64,000 nucleotides of DNA from Sipunculus nudus (GCA_026874595.1 CM049317.1:37108401-37172400), one strand, 5' to 3'; counted from the stretch's first letter, positions 1-12,166 are shown. Made by a program: numbers and translations. The notes: a model not told the origin generated them from the sequence alone.

Positions 1-600
1 GCCCACCACAAAGAGTGCAGACCAGGACATATGACTAAAATATACAATTAAATTATATTTTTAACAAATATATATTTAGTCAAGGGTGGGCTTTGGTCCT
101 ATTCTGCAAGTTCAGAGATGGGCTTTTGTATGGATGGGTTTTTGTCTGTCACACTAACTCAGTAACCACTGGATGGTTCATGGTCAAAACCTTCATACAC
201 CTACCCCGAAACAACCATAGGGTGGATTAATTTGATAAAATGTTGGTAAATCTATCTTAAATATATGTTAAATATAAAAGTTGTATTATTTTATATCATT
301 TATATATTTTTTATATTTCAAAAGATATTTTAGTGGGATGTTTTTAATAGACATGGAGTCTATTAGAGTTATTGTATTATTATAACAATATCTTTCTGTT
401 TGTCATATATCACGTACTATTTTACCATCTGTTATTATTGTATCCCCAGACAAAGTAGGGGGATACTATGTTTTCATACCGGTCCCGCCGCCGCATATAA
501 ATCTTGTTGGCGCAATAACCCAAAAAATATTTCAAGGAACTTTACCAAACTTGGTAGGTGTATAGATATGGGTAAGAGGACGACGCCTATTTAAAATGAG
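1..600. other. AT-rich non-coding flank
   Basis: No coding exon, RNA gene or clear mobile-element end is visible. The sequence is AT-rich and its short open frames have no recognisable protein character. It leads into the half-site satellite that follows. Confidence 0.5.
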
Positions 601-1075
601 GTCATGACCTTTACTAGGAGAGTGTCCTTGACCTTGAATAGGTCCAATTTTTGGGAAAATCACACAAATTCTTTAATATCTCAAGAAATCTAGCATGGAT
701 TTATCCCAAAATCAAGTTGGTGGAAGATCATGGATAGGGTTGTCATGTTCCAGAAACTGTTGGCGCCACCTGTTATTCTTTACTTGTATTTGTGCCATTT
801 AATACCCCAAAAATTGCCACCTTACAGTACTGTAAGCATTATAAGTCAAAAACTGATGGACAGATTTCTTTTATATTATGCATATACATCAGTATGGGTT
901 ATGGGATAATGTTCATTTAAATTGGGGTCATGACTTTTCCTATGAGAGTGGCCTTGACCTTGAATATTGCCATATATGGTGAAAATCACACACCTCTTAT
1001 GATATCTCCAGTGTTGATAGCTGTATGGATTTCAAACATGACTTATGTATGGCTCACCACTAAAGTAAGAACCCT
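600..1075. repeat. Degenerate edge of the half-site satellite
   Basis: Diverged copies of the motifs found in the array to the right, including inverted pieces such as CTTGACCTTGAA at about 630 and 955 and GGTCATGACC-like palindromes at about 600 and 925. A GTTGGCGCCACCTG core also lies near 763, linking this stretch to a family dispersed through the window. It looks like the decayed outer edge of the tandem array. Confidence 0.5.
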
Positions 1076-1079
1076 ATAG

Positions 1080-2605
1080 GTTCTAGGGTCATGAGGTCAA
1101 AGGTCAAGGTCACTGGACTTGGCATCTTAAAAGATACTGTGGATGCATTTAAGCCAAACTTTCATCCCAGGTCTTCCATCTTGTATATATAGCTCACTTG
1201 CCAATAGTGGATGATCCATATAAATTTTGGGGTCACAAGGCTAAAGGTCAAGGCCACAGGAGCTATCTGTCCAAAAATTAGTTTCTGGATGATAATTCCT
1301 GCTTTTATTGATGTATTGATTTCAAACTTGACTTATATATGTCCCATTGAAAAAGCAAGACTCCAATTGATTTTGGGGTCATGAGGTCAAAGGTCAAGGT
1401 CACAGGACCCATTTTTTAAAAAGATTGTGGATGCATTTTCAGCCAAATTAACATTTCATCTCAAACCTTTCATCTTGCACATAGAGTTCATCTGCCAATA
1501 GAGGAAGACCCCTATCAATTTTGAGGTCACAAGGTCAAAGGTGAAGGTCACAGGAGCCATCTGTCCAAAAATTAGTTTCTGGATGATAATTCCATCTTTT
1601 ATTGATGTATGGATTTCAAAGTTGACTTGTATTTGACCCATTGGAAAAGCAAGACCCCAATTGATTTTGGGGTCATGAGGTCAAAGGTCAAGTTCACAGG
1701 AAACATTTTTAAAAAGATTGTGGATGCATTTTCAGCCAAACAATTCATCTCAGATCTTTCATCTTGCACATATAGTTCACCTGCCAAGAGTGGAAGACCC
1801 CTATCAATTTTGAGGTCACAAGGTCAAAGGTGAAGGTCACAGGAGCCATCTGTCCTAAAATTAGTTTCTCGATGATAATTCCTGCTTTTATTTATGTATG
1901 GATTTCAATCTTGACTTGTATATGTTCCATTGGAAAAGCAAGACCCCAATTGATTTGGGGTCATGAGGTCAAAGGTCAAGGTCATAGGACACATCTTTAA
2001 AAAGATGTGGATGCATTTTCAGCAAAACATTTCATCTCAGATCTTTCATCTTGCACATATAGTTCACCTGCCAAGAGAGAAAGAACCCTATCAATTTTGA
2101 GGTCACCAGGTCAAAGGTGAAGGTCACAGGAGCCATCTGTCCAAAAATTAGTTTCTGGATGATAATTCCTTCTTTTATTGATGTATGGATTTCAAACTTG
2201 ACTTGTATTTGACCCAATGGAAAAGCAAAATCAGAATTGATTTTCGGGTAATGAGGTCAAGGTCACAGGAAACCTCTTTAAAAAGATTGTGGATGCATTT
2301 TCAGCCAAACAATTTCTTCCCAGATCTTTCATCTTGCACATATAGTTCACCTGCCAAGAGTGGAAGACCCCTACCAATTTTGAAGTCACAAGGTAAATAG
2401 TGAAGGTCACAGGAGCCATCTGACCAAAAATTAGTTTCTCGATGATAATTCCTGCTTTTATTGATGTATGGATTTCAAACTTGACTTGTATATGTTCCAT
2501 TGGAAAGCAAGACCCAAAATGATTTTGGGGTCATGAGGTCAAAGGTCAAGGTCACAGGACATCTTTAAAAAGATCAAGGTCACAGGACCAACATCTTCAA
2601 CAAGA
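1080..2605 (+). repeat. Tandem satellite, ~290-bp units of two ~145-bp halves
   Basis: The motif AGGTCAAAGGTCAAGGTCA or a near variant recurs at about 1092, 1228, 1382, 1528, 1677, 1815, 1965, 2110, 2253, 2390 and 2535. Alternate copies are about 285-295 bp apart, so the unit is a dimer of two related ~145-bp halves: one half has GGTCATGAGGTCA, the other has a GGTGAAGGTCA variant. Shared phrases between halves include GTATGGATTTCAAACTTGAC and CTTTCATCTTGCACATA. Short open frames run through it in several frames on both strands, as expected for a repeat and not for a gene. Confidence 0.9.
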
Positions 2606-2619
2606 TTGTGGATTGATAG

Positions 2620-3385
2620 ATGGAAGAAACAATAAATATGCCAAGTGTCAGTATATATGCTGCTTAAAATGGGGGCCTATTCTTAAAGGGTGGGGGGCTA
2701 CTATGTCTGGGGATACTCTTACTATTACTAGGGTTTCAATTACTCTTACTATTACCTATACATGTGGGATGCTTCTACACCTCGCACAGCCAACAGTGCT
2801 GTAAACCAGCACTATCATCACTTGTGTTAACTAAAATTAAAATATATTGTAGGCGATATATGACCAAGTTTTTTTAACATTTTCTTATAAAAAGTCTGTC
2901 ATCGACAGAAGGCTTATTATAATTTTGACACCTTAATTATTTAAGCATATTTAACTCTGTTCATTTTCATTTTGTAACCTAAATGATCAATATTTTCATT
3001 ACAAATGTTACTTTATATTCTAAATTACAATGTATAAAATACAAGACAATGCAATTTCCTTGCAAGGGATTAATTCAATTTTACCTTATCAATCAGTCTT
3101 ATCATGCATTTTGAAAAAGAAGCATTTATTTTACCATACTAATACTACATAAAATATAGCACAGACACATCTTTCCTCACATATTCATTAGCATAACTTA
3201 TTGTAATATTACAGAATGAAATTTCAGGTTTTATTGTTATCTTGTCATCTTCACAGTAGTTCCACTGGATTTTCCAACAAAGTTTCACAAATTATAAAAT
3301 TTCTGAGAGGAATGCAGGTTAATATTCAACCAATTGAAACTATTCTATTTGGAAACATACCAAACATTGATAACTATAATTATGT
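2620..3385. other. Non-coding AT-rich spacer
   Basis: No exon, RNA gene or element boundary is recognised. Short open frames lack any domain character. Confidence 0.5.
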
Positions 3386-3600
3386 TCTCAGAGGCCTCCG
3401 ACAGTCAGTGGTTGCGAGCTAGTGAACATATAAAGTAGTAATATTATGAAGGTCTTACTGTTTTGAGAGGCCTCTGACAGTTCAAACAGTCACCAACAGT
3501 AAGCATATCATCTGGTAGTATGAAGGTGTTACTGTCCTGAGAAGCCTAAAACAGTACTGACAGTCACTGACAGTGAGCATATGTCACATGGCATAGTTGT
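3386..3600. repeat. Short minisatellite cluster, ~77-bp units
   Basis: About three imperfect units, each with GAGAGGCCTC-type sequence, GACAGTCACC.ACAGT, an AGCATAT block and GAAGGTCTTACTG. The GAAGGT.TTACTG landmark recurs at about 3450 and 3527. A second cluster of the same family lies at 4860-5190. Confidence 0.75.
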
Positions 3601-4435
3601 TTTTATATTATCTTGGTGACTTAAAAGAGTAAGTCCTTCAAACTTTAACACATAATTTATTCTGTTGAACATAACACTACAGCTTCACGGTTAATACAGA
3701 TTCTGGTCCCTGTTGACATTTTGGCTCAAATTCCGGCTGAACATCACAGATTCACAGGTACTTAACAGAACATAACAATCATAGGAGGAAGCTCTCGGAT
3801 CACATCAAAGGTCATTACTTCTGCTGATGGAAGTCCATAACTTACTTAAATAATATTCCAAGGATGCAGCCAGTTACATCTTAGTGTGCCACATGTCCGC
3901 CATGTCCTACAAGGGTGGACAGAGATGCACAGGGTGTACACCTCTGTCTCCTATCTCTCTCTGTCTGCCCTATCACCCGATTTCCAATCCTTATAAACAT
4001 ATTGAACTGGTCATTATTTCTTTGATAACTAATCAACAAGAATGCTTCGATTAACTCCAATAGCATAAGTGTGAACATCTTTTTGTCTGACTGGCACCAC
4101 ATACAAAGGTGTGATTTTCTTTTTAAGATCCATTGCCTTTACCTAACTGCTAATTAGTTCTAACCTAAGTGTCATCCTCCTTGAACATTCTTTGGCCTTC
4201 ATTGAATTGCTAATTATACTTACATGTAATTAACCATTTAGAGACAGATTCAAAATTACAAAAATCTAATGTACACTTTCTAACATTTACCATCAAGGAA
4301 CTAGCAACAAGCGACTACGTGTATCCGCCTAAATCAGAGTGGAACGGGTGAAGTGAGGCATGGATTGAGTGGCAAGGGGAAATAGAGTGAAGTATTGCAT
4401 ATTAGCATGGATGTCTGCAGCCGAATTGTGTATGT
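3601..4435. other. Non-coding spacer
   Basis: No gene or repeat boundary is recognised. The small open frames on both strands have low-complexity or random composition. Confidence 0.45.
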
Positions 4436-4442
4436 AGGTTGC

Positions 4443-4464
4443 CCCACCCCCCCCCCCCCCCCAC
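4443..4464 (+). repeat. Poly-C tract
   Basis: A near-uninterrupted C run. Similar C or G homopolymers occur at about 5052, 5361, 11370, 12270, 23360, 54870, 57280 and 62290. Their number in an AT-rich window is unusual. Confidence 0.9.
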
Positions 4465-4579
4465 CACAAAATCCAGAAAGCCGTCCAAGTTGTATACATA
4501 TGCAAAATGTAAGGCAGATAAGTCAAACCACTACATGTATATGAGTGATTTTAGCCCGTGGCAGACAAACAGATGGATG

Positions 4580-4830
4580 CTGAGCAAAAATGGTTGCAGG
4601 TGGCACCACCAGTTTTGCGTATGATAAAGAGCTATGTAAGAACTATACACATGCAAAACTTTGGCCCAATCAGTAAAACGGTTCTCAAGATATGAGCTTG
4701 GGTGTCTACTGCATAAACTAAAATGCAGGTGGCGCCACCTGTCATAAAATCAAGAGAGCTGTCGGGGATGTATAAACCTGCAAAATTTTAGGCAGATATG
4801 TCAAACCACTGCCGAGATATGAGTGATTTT
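4580..4830. repeat. Dispersed repeat with GGTGGCGCCACC palindrome
   Basis: Two copies of a diverged module, with GCAGGTGGCACCACC at about 4597 and the perfect 16-bp palindrome CAGGTGGCGCCACCTG at about 4731. Each is followed by a similar block mentioning CATGCAAAA/CTGCAAAA and TTGGCC/TTAGGCAGATA. Related modules lie near 763, 13170, 13300, 14915 and 53320. Confidence 0.7.
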
Positions 4831-4859
4831 ATCATCAAGAAATGAACTGGTTATAACAC

Positions 4860-5190
4860 CTCTGTCACAGAGCATATAATGTAGCAATATGAAGTTGTTA
4901 CTGTTCTGAGAGGCTTCGATCCTACAGCTCTGACAGTCACCAACAGTGAGCATATAAACTAGCAATATGAAGGTCTTACTACTCTGATAAGCCGCTGAAA
5001 GTTCCAAAGGTAAGCATATCCTCTGGTAGTATAAAGGTCTAAATGTTCTAAGAAGCCCCCCCCCCTCAAGACAGCTCTGATAGTCAATGACAGGTCGCAC
5101 ATAACAGTGTGTATGAAGGTCCTACTTTTCTGACAGGCATCAATAGTTCCAACAGTCACCAAAAATAAGCATATGGCCTGGTAGTACACT
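4860..5190. repeat. Second cluster of the ~65-82-bp minisatellite
   Basis: About four imperfect units of the family at 3386-3600, with GAAG.T.TTACT.TTCTG landmarks at about 4890, 4970, 5034 and 5117, and AGCATAT blocks between them. A short C run interrupts one unit near 5050. Confidence 0.75.
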
Positions 5191-5765
5191 TCATTATGTC
5201 AATAAATGCATATTTTAGCTATATGAGTATGTTTACCTGTAACCCAGCATCAGTCAGTGTATTTCGATTAAAAGACCTTTCCAGTATCAGTATCAACAGA
5301 TTAGGAAAAAGAAACTAGCATTACTGTATTTACATTTGTATAAGACAACCCCATGGACGACCCCCCCCCCCCCCCCAATTTTGAGCCTCAAGTTTTGGCA
5401 CAAATTATTTTTCAGCATCTTGGATCTGCCAGCTACTAAGGATCACTATGTCAGCATAATGATAACTTTAAACCGATGATTGAGATGGGATTTTATATTT
5501 GATTCTTAAAATGGTCAGTGGTATATTTTTTTAAAGATTCTACAAGTGAAAACAGGAAAGTTATATAGAAAGGTATGGAACAGACCAAAACAGAATTTAT
5601 ATACATATTAAAAAAATGAGTTTTTACAACAATTCAATGAATATCATAAGACTTAGCAGAGGGTCAATTTTTGGGCCCAAATTTGGGTAATGAATTATTT
5701 TTGGCAAATTTCCAGAAGGTGGCACCCACTAAAAATTAACATGGAAGTTTCATCATACCATGGTT
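5191..5765. other. Non-coding spacer with poly-C tract
   Basis: Contains a 16-bp C run at 5361-5376. No gene or element boundary is seen. Confidence 0.45.
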
Positions 5766-5769
5766 TATC

Positions 5770-8560
5770 CATATCAATGTGAAGGGCACATTTTACAGTG
5801 ACACAATGTGCTCATCTTGTATTTCAAGGGTTAAGGTCTAACAAATATCTATGTGACTGGCGCATTGTACAGTGACACAGTGTGCTCTTCTTGTATTTTA
5901 AGGGTTAGGGCTTCACCAATATCTATGTGACAGGCACATAGTACAGTGACAGTGTTTTCATCATGTTTTTCAAAGGTTATGGTTTCACCCATATCTATAT
6001 GACTGCCACATTTTATTGTGACACAGCATGCTCATCTTGAATTTCAAGGGTTAGGGTTTCACCCGTATCTATTACGCTCCCGAGGCAGCGGCAATCTTAC
6101 GCTTCTACAGAAGCTACCGGTATAGCATATAGGAAGGAGGCCTATAGGGAAAAGCGCTGTGTAAAGAGCGTACCGTATCTATTTGTCAGCCACATTTTAT
6201 TGTGACACAGCATGTTATCTTGTATTTCAAGGGTTAGGGTTACACCCATATCTATGTCACAGGCACATTTAACAGTGACACAGTGCACTCATCTTGTTTG
6301 TCAAGTGTTAGGGTTACACCCATATCTATGTGACAGGCACATTTAACAAGGACATAGTGTGCTCATATTGTATTTCAAGGGTTAGGGTTTCACCCATACC
6401 TATGTGGCAGACACATTTTACAGTGACACAGTGTGTTCATCTTGTATCTCAACAGTTATGCTTTCACCCGCATCTATATGAAAGCGACATTGTATTATGA
6501 AACGGCCTGCTGTTCTTGTATTTCAAGGATTAGTGTTTCACCCATATCTATGTGACAAGCACATCGTACAGTGACACAGCATGCTCATCTTGTATTTCAA
6601 GGGTTAGGGTTTCACCCATATCTATTCACAGCCACATTTTATTGTGACACAGCATATTATCTTGTATTTCAAGGGTAAGGGTTACACACATATCTATGTC
6701 ACAGGCACATTTAACGGTGACACAGTGCACTCATCTTGTTTGTCAAGGGTTAGGGTTCGACCCATATCTATATGACAGCCACATTGTATTGTGACACACT
6801 ATGTTCATCTTGTATTTCAAGGATTAGGGTTTAACCCATATACATGTGACAGGCACATTTTACAGTGACTCAATGTGCTCATCTTGTATATCAAGGGTTA
6901 GTGTTTCACCCATATCAATGTGACAGACACATAGTACAATGACAGTGTGTTCATCATGTTTTTCAAAGGTTATGGTTTCACCCATATCTATATGACTGCC
7001 ACATTTTATTGTGACACAGCATGCTCATTTTGAATTTCAAGGGTTAGGGTTTCATCCATATCTATGTTACAGGCATATTTTTAGTATTGTGACATAGCAA
7101 GCTCATCTTGTATTTCAAGGGTTACGGTTTCAGCCACATCTATTTGACAGGCACAATTTACAGTGACAGTGTGTTAATCTTGTATTTTAAGGGTTAGGAT
7201 TTCACCCTTATCTATCTGACAGGCACATTTTAGAGGGGTTTTACCCTCACCGGTATCTATTTGCGGAGCATATTTTCTTTGATAGTGTGTGCAAAGTTTT
7301 ATTTCAAGGGTGAGGGTTTCACCTTTATCTATGTGACAGGCACTTTGTACAGTGACACAGTGTGCTCATCTTGCATTTCAAGGGTTAGGGTTTCCCCTTT
7401 ATCTATATGTCAGCCATATTTAATATTGTGACACAGCATGTTCATCTTGAATTTCAAAGGTTAGGGTTTCACCCATATCTATGTGACAGGCACATAGTAC
7501 AGTGACAATGTGTTCATCTTGTTTTTGAAAGGTTAGGGTTTCACCCATTTCTATGTAACACGAATATTTAACAGTGACATGGTTTGCTCATCTTGTATTT
7601 CAAGGGTTAGGGTTCGACCCATATCTATATGACAGCCACATTGTATTGTGACACACTATGTTCATCTTGTATTTCAAGGATTAGGGTTTAATCCATATAC
7701 ATGTGACAGGCACATTTTACAGTGACTCAATGTGCTCATCTTGTATTTCAAGGGTTAGTGTTTCAGCCACATCTATTTGACAGGCACAATTTACAGTGAC
7801 AGTGTGTTAATCTTGTATTTTAAGGGTTAGGATTTCACCCTTATCTATGTGACAGGCACATTTTAGAGGGGTTTCACCCTCACCAGTATCTATTTGCCGA
7901 GCATATTTTCTTTGATAGTGTGTGCAAAGTTGTGTTTCAAGGGTAAGGGTTTCACCTATATTTATGTGACAGGCACAATGTACAGTGACACAATGTGCTG
8001 ATCTTGTATTTCAAGGGTTAGGGTTTTCACATATATCTATATGACAGCCATATTTTTAATATTGTAAAACAGCATGCTCATCTTGTATTTCAAGGGTTAG
8101 GGTTTCACCCATATCTATGTGACAGATACATTTACCAGTGACACAGTGTGCTCATCTTGTATTCCAAGGGTTAGGGTTTCACCCATTTCTATGTGACAGG
8201 TACAGTGACACAGTGTGCTCATAATGTATTTCAAGGGTTAGGGTTTCACCCATTTCTATGAGACAGGCACATTTAACAGTGACCAATTTGCTCATCTTGT
8301 ATTTCAAGGGTTAGGGTTCGACCCATATCTATATGACAGCCACATTGTATTGTGACACACTATGTTCATCTTGTATTTCAAGGATTAGGGTTTAACCCAT
8401 GTACATGTGACAGGCACATTTTACAGTGACTTAATGTGCTCATCTTGTATATCAAGGGTTAGTGTTTCACCCATATCTATGTGACAGGCACATAGTACAA
8501 TGACAGTGTGTTCATCATGTTTTTCAAAGGTTATGGTTTCACCCATATCTATGTGACAGG
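5770..8560 (+). repeat. ~75-bp minisatellite with telomere-like core, ~37 units
   Basis: Each unit is about 74-77 bp and contains TTTCAAGGGTTAGGGTTTCACC followed by CATATCTATGTGACAGGCAC, a CAGTGACACAGTGTG block and CTCATCTTGTA. The array is not homogeneous. Multi-unit blocks are repeated as groups: the block starting GGGTTCGACCC recurs at about 6754, 7611 and 8314, and the block with CAGCCACATCTATTTGACAG recurs at about 7131 and 7764. This indicates growth by duplication of several units at once. Only one or two TTAGGG-like hexamers occur per unit, so it is a minisatellite and not a telomere. Confidence 0.92.
6073..6172. mobile_element. ~100-bp TIR element (MITE candidate) inside the minisatellite
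   Basis: A GC-richer 100-bp segment interrupts one minisatellite unit. Its ends are inverted 7-mers, TACGCTC on the left and GAGCGTA on the right. It is flanked by a direct repeat of the array sequence, CCGTATCTAT at 6063-6072 and again at 6173-6182. A 9-11-bp duplication is typical of Mutator-like elements, but 7-bp TIRs and 100 bp are too little to assign a superfamily. It has no coding capacity. Confidence 0.65.
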
Positions 8561-10199
8561 CTAGAGGACCAAAATGGCGGGGTAAGAGTGGATGAGGGGG
8601 CTCTCTGGCATGACATCTCACCTTTATGGGTTCTGAAAGGGAGCTTTTTTTCAAGCAAGGTACTTATTCTGACCCAGCCAAGATGTTTCAGACAAGTTCA
8701 TGTATTTGCCCAAAAGGGTTAAAGAGGCATTGGTAACATAGCACAGTATTGTCCATAGATCCTGTCCTCTATGATCATGAAAAATTACCATTTTGACCAT
8801 TTTCTAATGTTATAACCTAAGAAATGCTGAACTAACAATCAATTAGGTTACAAATAATGAATTCACACAAAGAATATATGATGTGAACTCATGAACCCAA
8901 ACTGAAACTCTATCTCTATGGTAAAGATTCATTTGGTAACCTGTGTGAGCAAGGCTTTGTATTAATAAGGTCAGAATTAAACAAATATGTTGAGGGGGTT
9001 TACCAGTGCTAAGTTAAAACATAATTTTTCTAGCTCATGTCAGGTGCTGTTAAAAAGTATACTGAAAAGCTGACAATTGGTAAGGTGTATATCATGTGAC
9101 AGCATACTTGTAGGCCGATAAGGTGTTGTCAGAACTGATGAAAATAATTGCATCCTTATAGAGCTTTGAAGGGTGTTCATCACTGAAGGATGTAACAGCA
9201 CTCTGACTGCAAGCACACTGGTTGTAGGCTCTCTTATGTCAGAGGGCGCTACATTGTGACCATTGGTTTTGATTACCTGGGGCAGACCAGAACAAGCAAC
9301 AGCCATGAGACAGCAAAGTACATGTATATATTCCATAGATTACTAGTCTTTGATGACTAAAAGCAGTAAAATTATATTGCACATGACTGTGCTCATTCAA
9401 GCATCAAGTTTGTTGACCTTGCTATTGTTAGGGGATATAACAGAGATCAGCAACCCCCACCCCCACCCCCCACCCAATAGATGGTCGTGCAACACCATCT
9501 TTCATCTTTGCACATGAACTTACTATCTCAGTTTCAAATTTTATACATTATTATGGTTCTGTGTGTAAATAAACAGTATGTATGTCCAGGTGTGTATGTT
9601 TACTATAGTAAGAAAGCATGAGCAAACGTCTGATACTGTGCTGTGGCAACAATTCACAAACAAGAAGCTTATTCCATACTACGATAAGAAAACACTATAT
9701 TTCATGTATATTTAACATGCCTGCCATGCCTGGTATGTGAATAGGCCCCTTTAATGCCTTACATACATTTAACACACATATCAATAGATAAAATGTACAG
9801 AATTTTAAGGGTAGACAGACATTTTTTTTAATATGATAAGGGGGAGGGAAGGGCTTTTGTCCCTTTTGTGTTGGGGGCCTTTTCCCCCACTCGATAATTA
9901 AAAGAACTTTAATGTTTTTCACCACCCAAAAAGATTATTTGCATATTTATTCATTGCACTGGGTAATAATGGCCAAATAAACCTTTCACTGACTTACATG
10001 GTGATTTACATGATCTTAAGGAATAATTGCCCAACAGAACTAGTAAAACCTATCTGGCTGCTATTCCCTACCACATGAAATGGCAAAACTTGTAATTAAT
10101 GATATTTCAACTAGCTTTTGAGTAAATTCAACCAATTCTGAACAAAACTGTAAGTTGTGTATTAGTGTAAAAATAAAAAAAAACACCTATGATAACACT
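8561..10199. other. Non-coding region with one G4/i-motif candidate
   Basis: No exon is recognised. A stretch near 9645-9715 resembles 18870-18965, sharing AACAAGAAGCTTATTCCA-like and AAAACACTATATT phrases, so it is a dispersed repeat. A minus-strand open frame at 9040-9336 has a hydrophobic start but no other protein character. Confidence 0.45.
9453..9475 (-). other. G-quadruplex / i-motif candidate
   Basis: Four C tracts of 5, 5, 6 and 3 bases separated by single A residues. The minus strand therefore fits a four-tract G-quadruplex with one-base loops. Confidence 0.7.
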
Positions 10200-10352
10200 G
10201 GCATCACACAAATGAAATGTATTCAAATTAAAACTTTTTGAATTGCAAATTTGAATTGAATAAAATTATTTGAATTGAACTGATATTTTTCTCCAGCATA
10301 TTGAACTAAATTTGAATTGAAGTTTCATAAAATTTCTTGAATTGTAATTGAA
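10200..10352. repeat. Low-complexity TTGAATTGAA tract
   Basis: The words GAATTGAA and TTGAATT recur several times within about 150 bp, next to the left end of the composite element that follows. Confidence 0.6.
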
Positions 10353-11556
10353 ACAAGGGACCCATGGGTCACTGTGCTCAGCTGATGTTGGCCTTGAAGG
10401 TAAAAATCTAAAATAATATCAAATGGAGATAAAATATAAGAGGAAGAGGTAATATAGGCCATGGTTGGTTTAAATGATTGGTTGGTATCGATGAGCAAGA
10501 ATTTGTTGCAAATAACATATTTTTACCTGACCATGTGTTTCCTAATGTTGAAACTGAAGCATGTGAGCAGTTTGTGAACAAATGATCTGTACTATTACTA
10601 TGATCATTAGTTGGCTTTTTGATTAACTGTTGACATTTCAGTAGTCTACACATTTGTTCAATTGAATCTATTTTTTTATAATATATGTTATAAAATATAT
10701 ATGTATTTTTTTATTTTATGAAATTTATACAGTTGAAATATAACTAATTAACAACATACATACAGGGCAAACAAAGCCTGATCTCCATTTCTGCTGAGGC
10801 AGGAAAATAATGAACAAATGTTTGTATTAGATCCTCATTTTTTTATCACATCAATTTTTTTTATTATAAGTTTATATTTCTATACATTTCCAAAATAACA
10901 TATATATCTGAATATAAAAGTTGATTCATAATTCTCAAATGCATCATCATCAATCACAATCTTGTCAGATAACACCACATCATACATACAAATGTTTATT
11001 TATTTTTTACCACAAAAATATATCTTTCAAATCTGCAAAACAATATATATATAAAAATAATAATTGATTTAGATTTCACAATTATAAATTGTGTCTTTAT
11101 TTATCCATAATGTGCTTCATATTTTATAAATTTAAGCATACTGGTTGGTTTAATTATATTAGTTAAAATCATTTAAAAGAAAACTGATTTCTTTAAAAAT
11201 GCTACATTAAAACAACATGGCATCTTCTGGATAACACCTTGAATTATCCTTCAAGGAAAGTTTCTGTATATTGGAGTGGAAACAGCATTATAATAATATA
11301 ATAATAGAAGATACAGTGAAAACAATAACAAATACTGCACAACACTTAATTTGTAGGGTTTTTTTTTTTGGGGGGGGGATTTGGGTGTTGATATGAGAAT
11401 AACTGTACACCTGTCACAGCAGGGGATCTCCCCAATATAAGTGACTGTAACAAATCAGAACCCCTGGTATAGCTGGCTTCAAGTGACCTGGAGTGGGACC
11501 CTGCATCTGTAATCTGTAATCAAAGCAAATGACTACAATAGAGCCTCAAGGAATGA

Positions 11557-11590
11557 GGGACCCATGGGTCACATCGCTTAGCTGGATAGA
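11557..11590 (+). mobile_element. Second left end nested in the composite element
   Basis: GGGACCCATGGGTCAC is followed by a TCGCTTAGCTGG variant of the end. It begins directly after ACAATAGAGCCTC, a phrase that in the compact copy at about 55013 runs on into different sequence. This is best explained by insertion of one family member into another. Confidence 0.6.
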
Positions 11591-12166
11591 AATTTTGTAA
11601 AATATTAGTAACTGCAAAATATTTTTATTTGTTTTGGTTTTTCATGTATATAATCATTAGAAAAGCTATGAGAAAATGGCCCTGCTAAAATGAAACTCTG
11701 TAAATTATAGAATAATGGACATGAGCTAAACCATCTAGTGATGCACCAACGGAACAAATAGGCCCATGGTAAGTATTAAATGAAAGTAACATTTCATAAA
11801 CAAATAATGTGAGAAAGTAATTAAGTTTCCAAAAGTTAAATATATGGCCATATGAGTTAAAAATTAATCCCACAAAGTTTGACCAATATTCCTAATTTTA
11901 ATACAAAGTTAACATTGTTATTCACACCTAGGCCCCGCCAACTTTAAGAGATATGAATGAAAGGCTACAAAGTATTTATATCTTCTTAAATCTTGTCAGT
12001 TAGCACTTACATTAAATCCTAATATTTAATCACATTTGAATATTTGGATCAAATTCCTTAATTTTTTTTCTTTAAAAAAATCAAAATTGTCCAAGTCTCA
12101 TCAAAAAGAATTTATTTAACATTAAAATTATAAGATTCATCTTGGTTATTAGTCCTGTGTATTGAA

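Noticed and set aside
5770-8560. CRISPR array or telomere
   Set aside because: Units are ~75 bp and diverge gradually with no conserved repeat plus unique spacers, and only one TTAGGG-type core occurs per unit. The host is eukaryotic.
9040-9336. 98-residue minus-strand frame starting MEYIHVLCCLMAVACSG, signal-peptide-like
   Set aside because: Only the start looks like a signal peptide. The rest has no Cys pattern, domain or codon bias, and a frame of this length is expected by chance in a window of this size.
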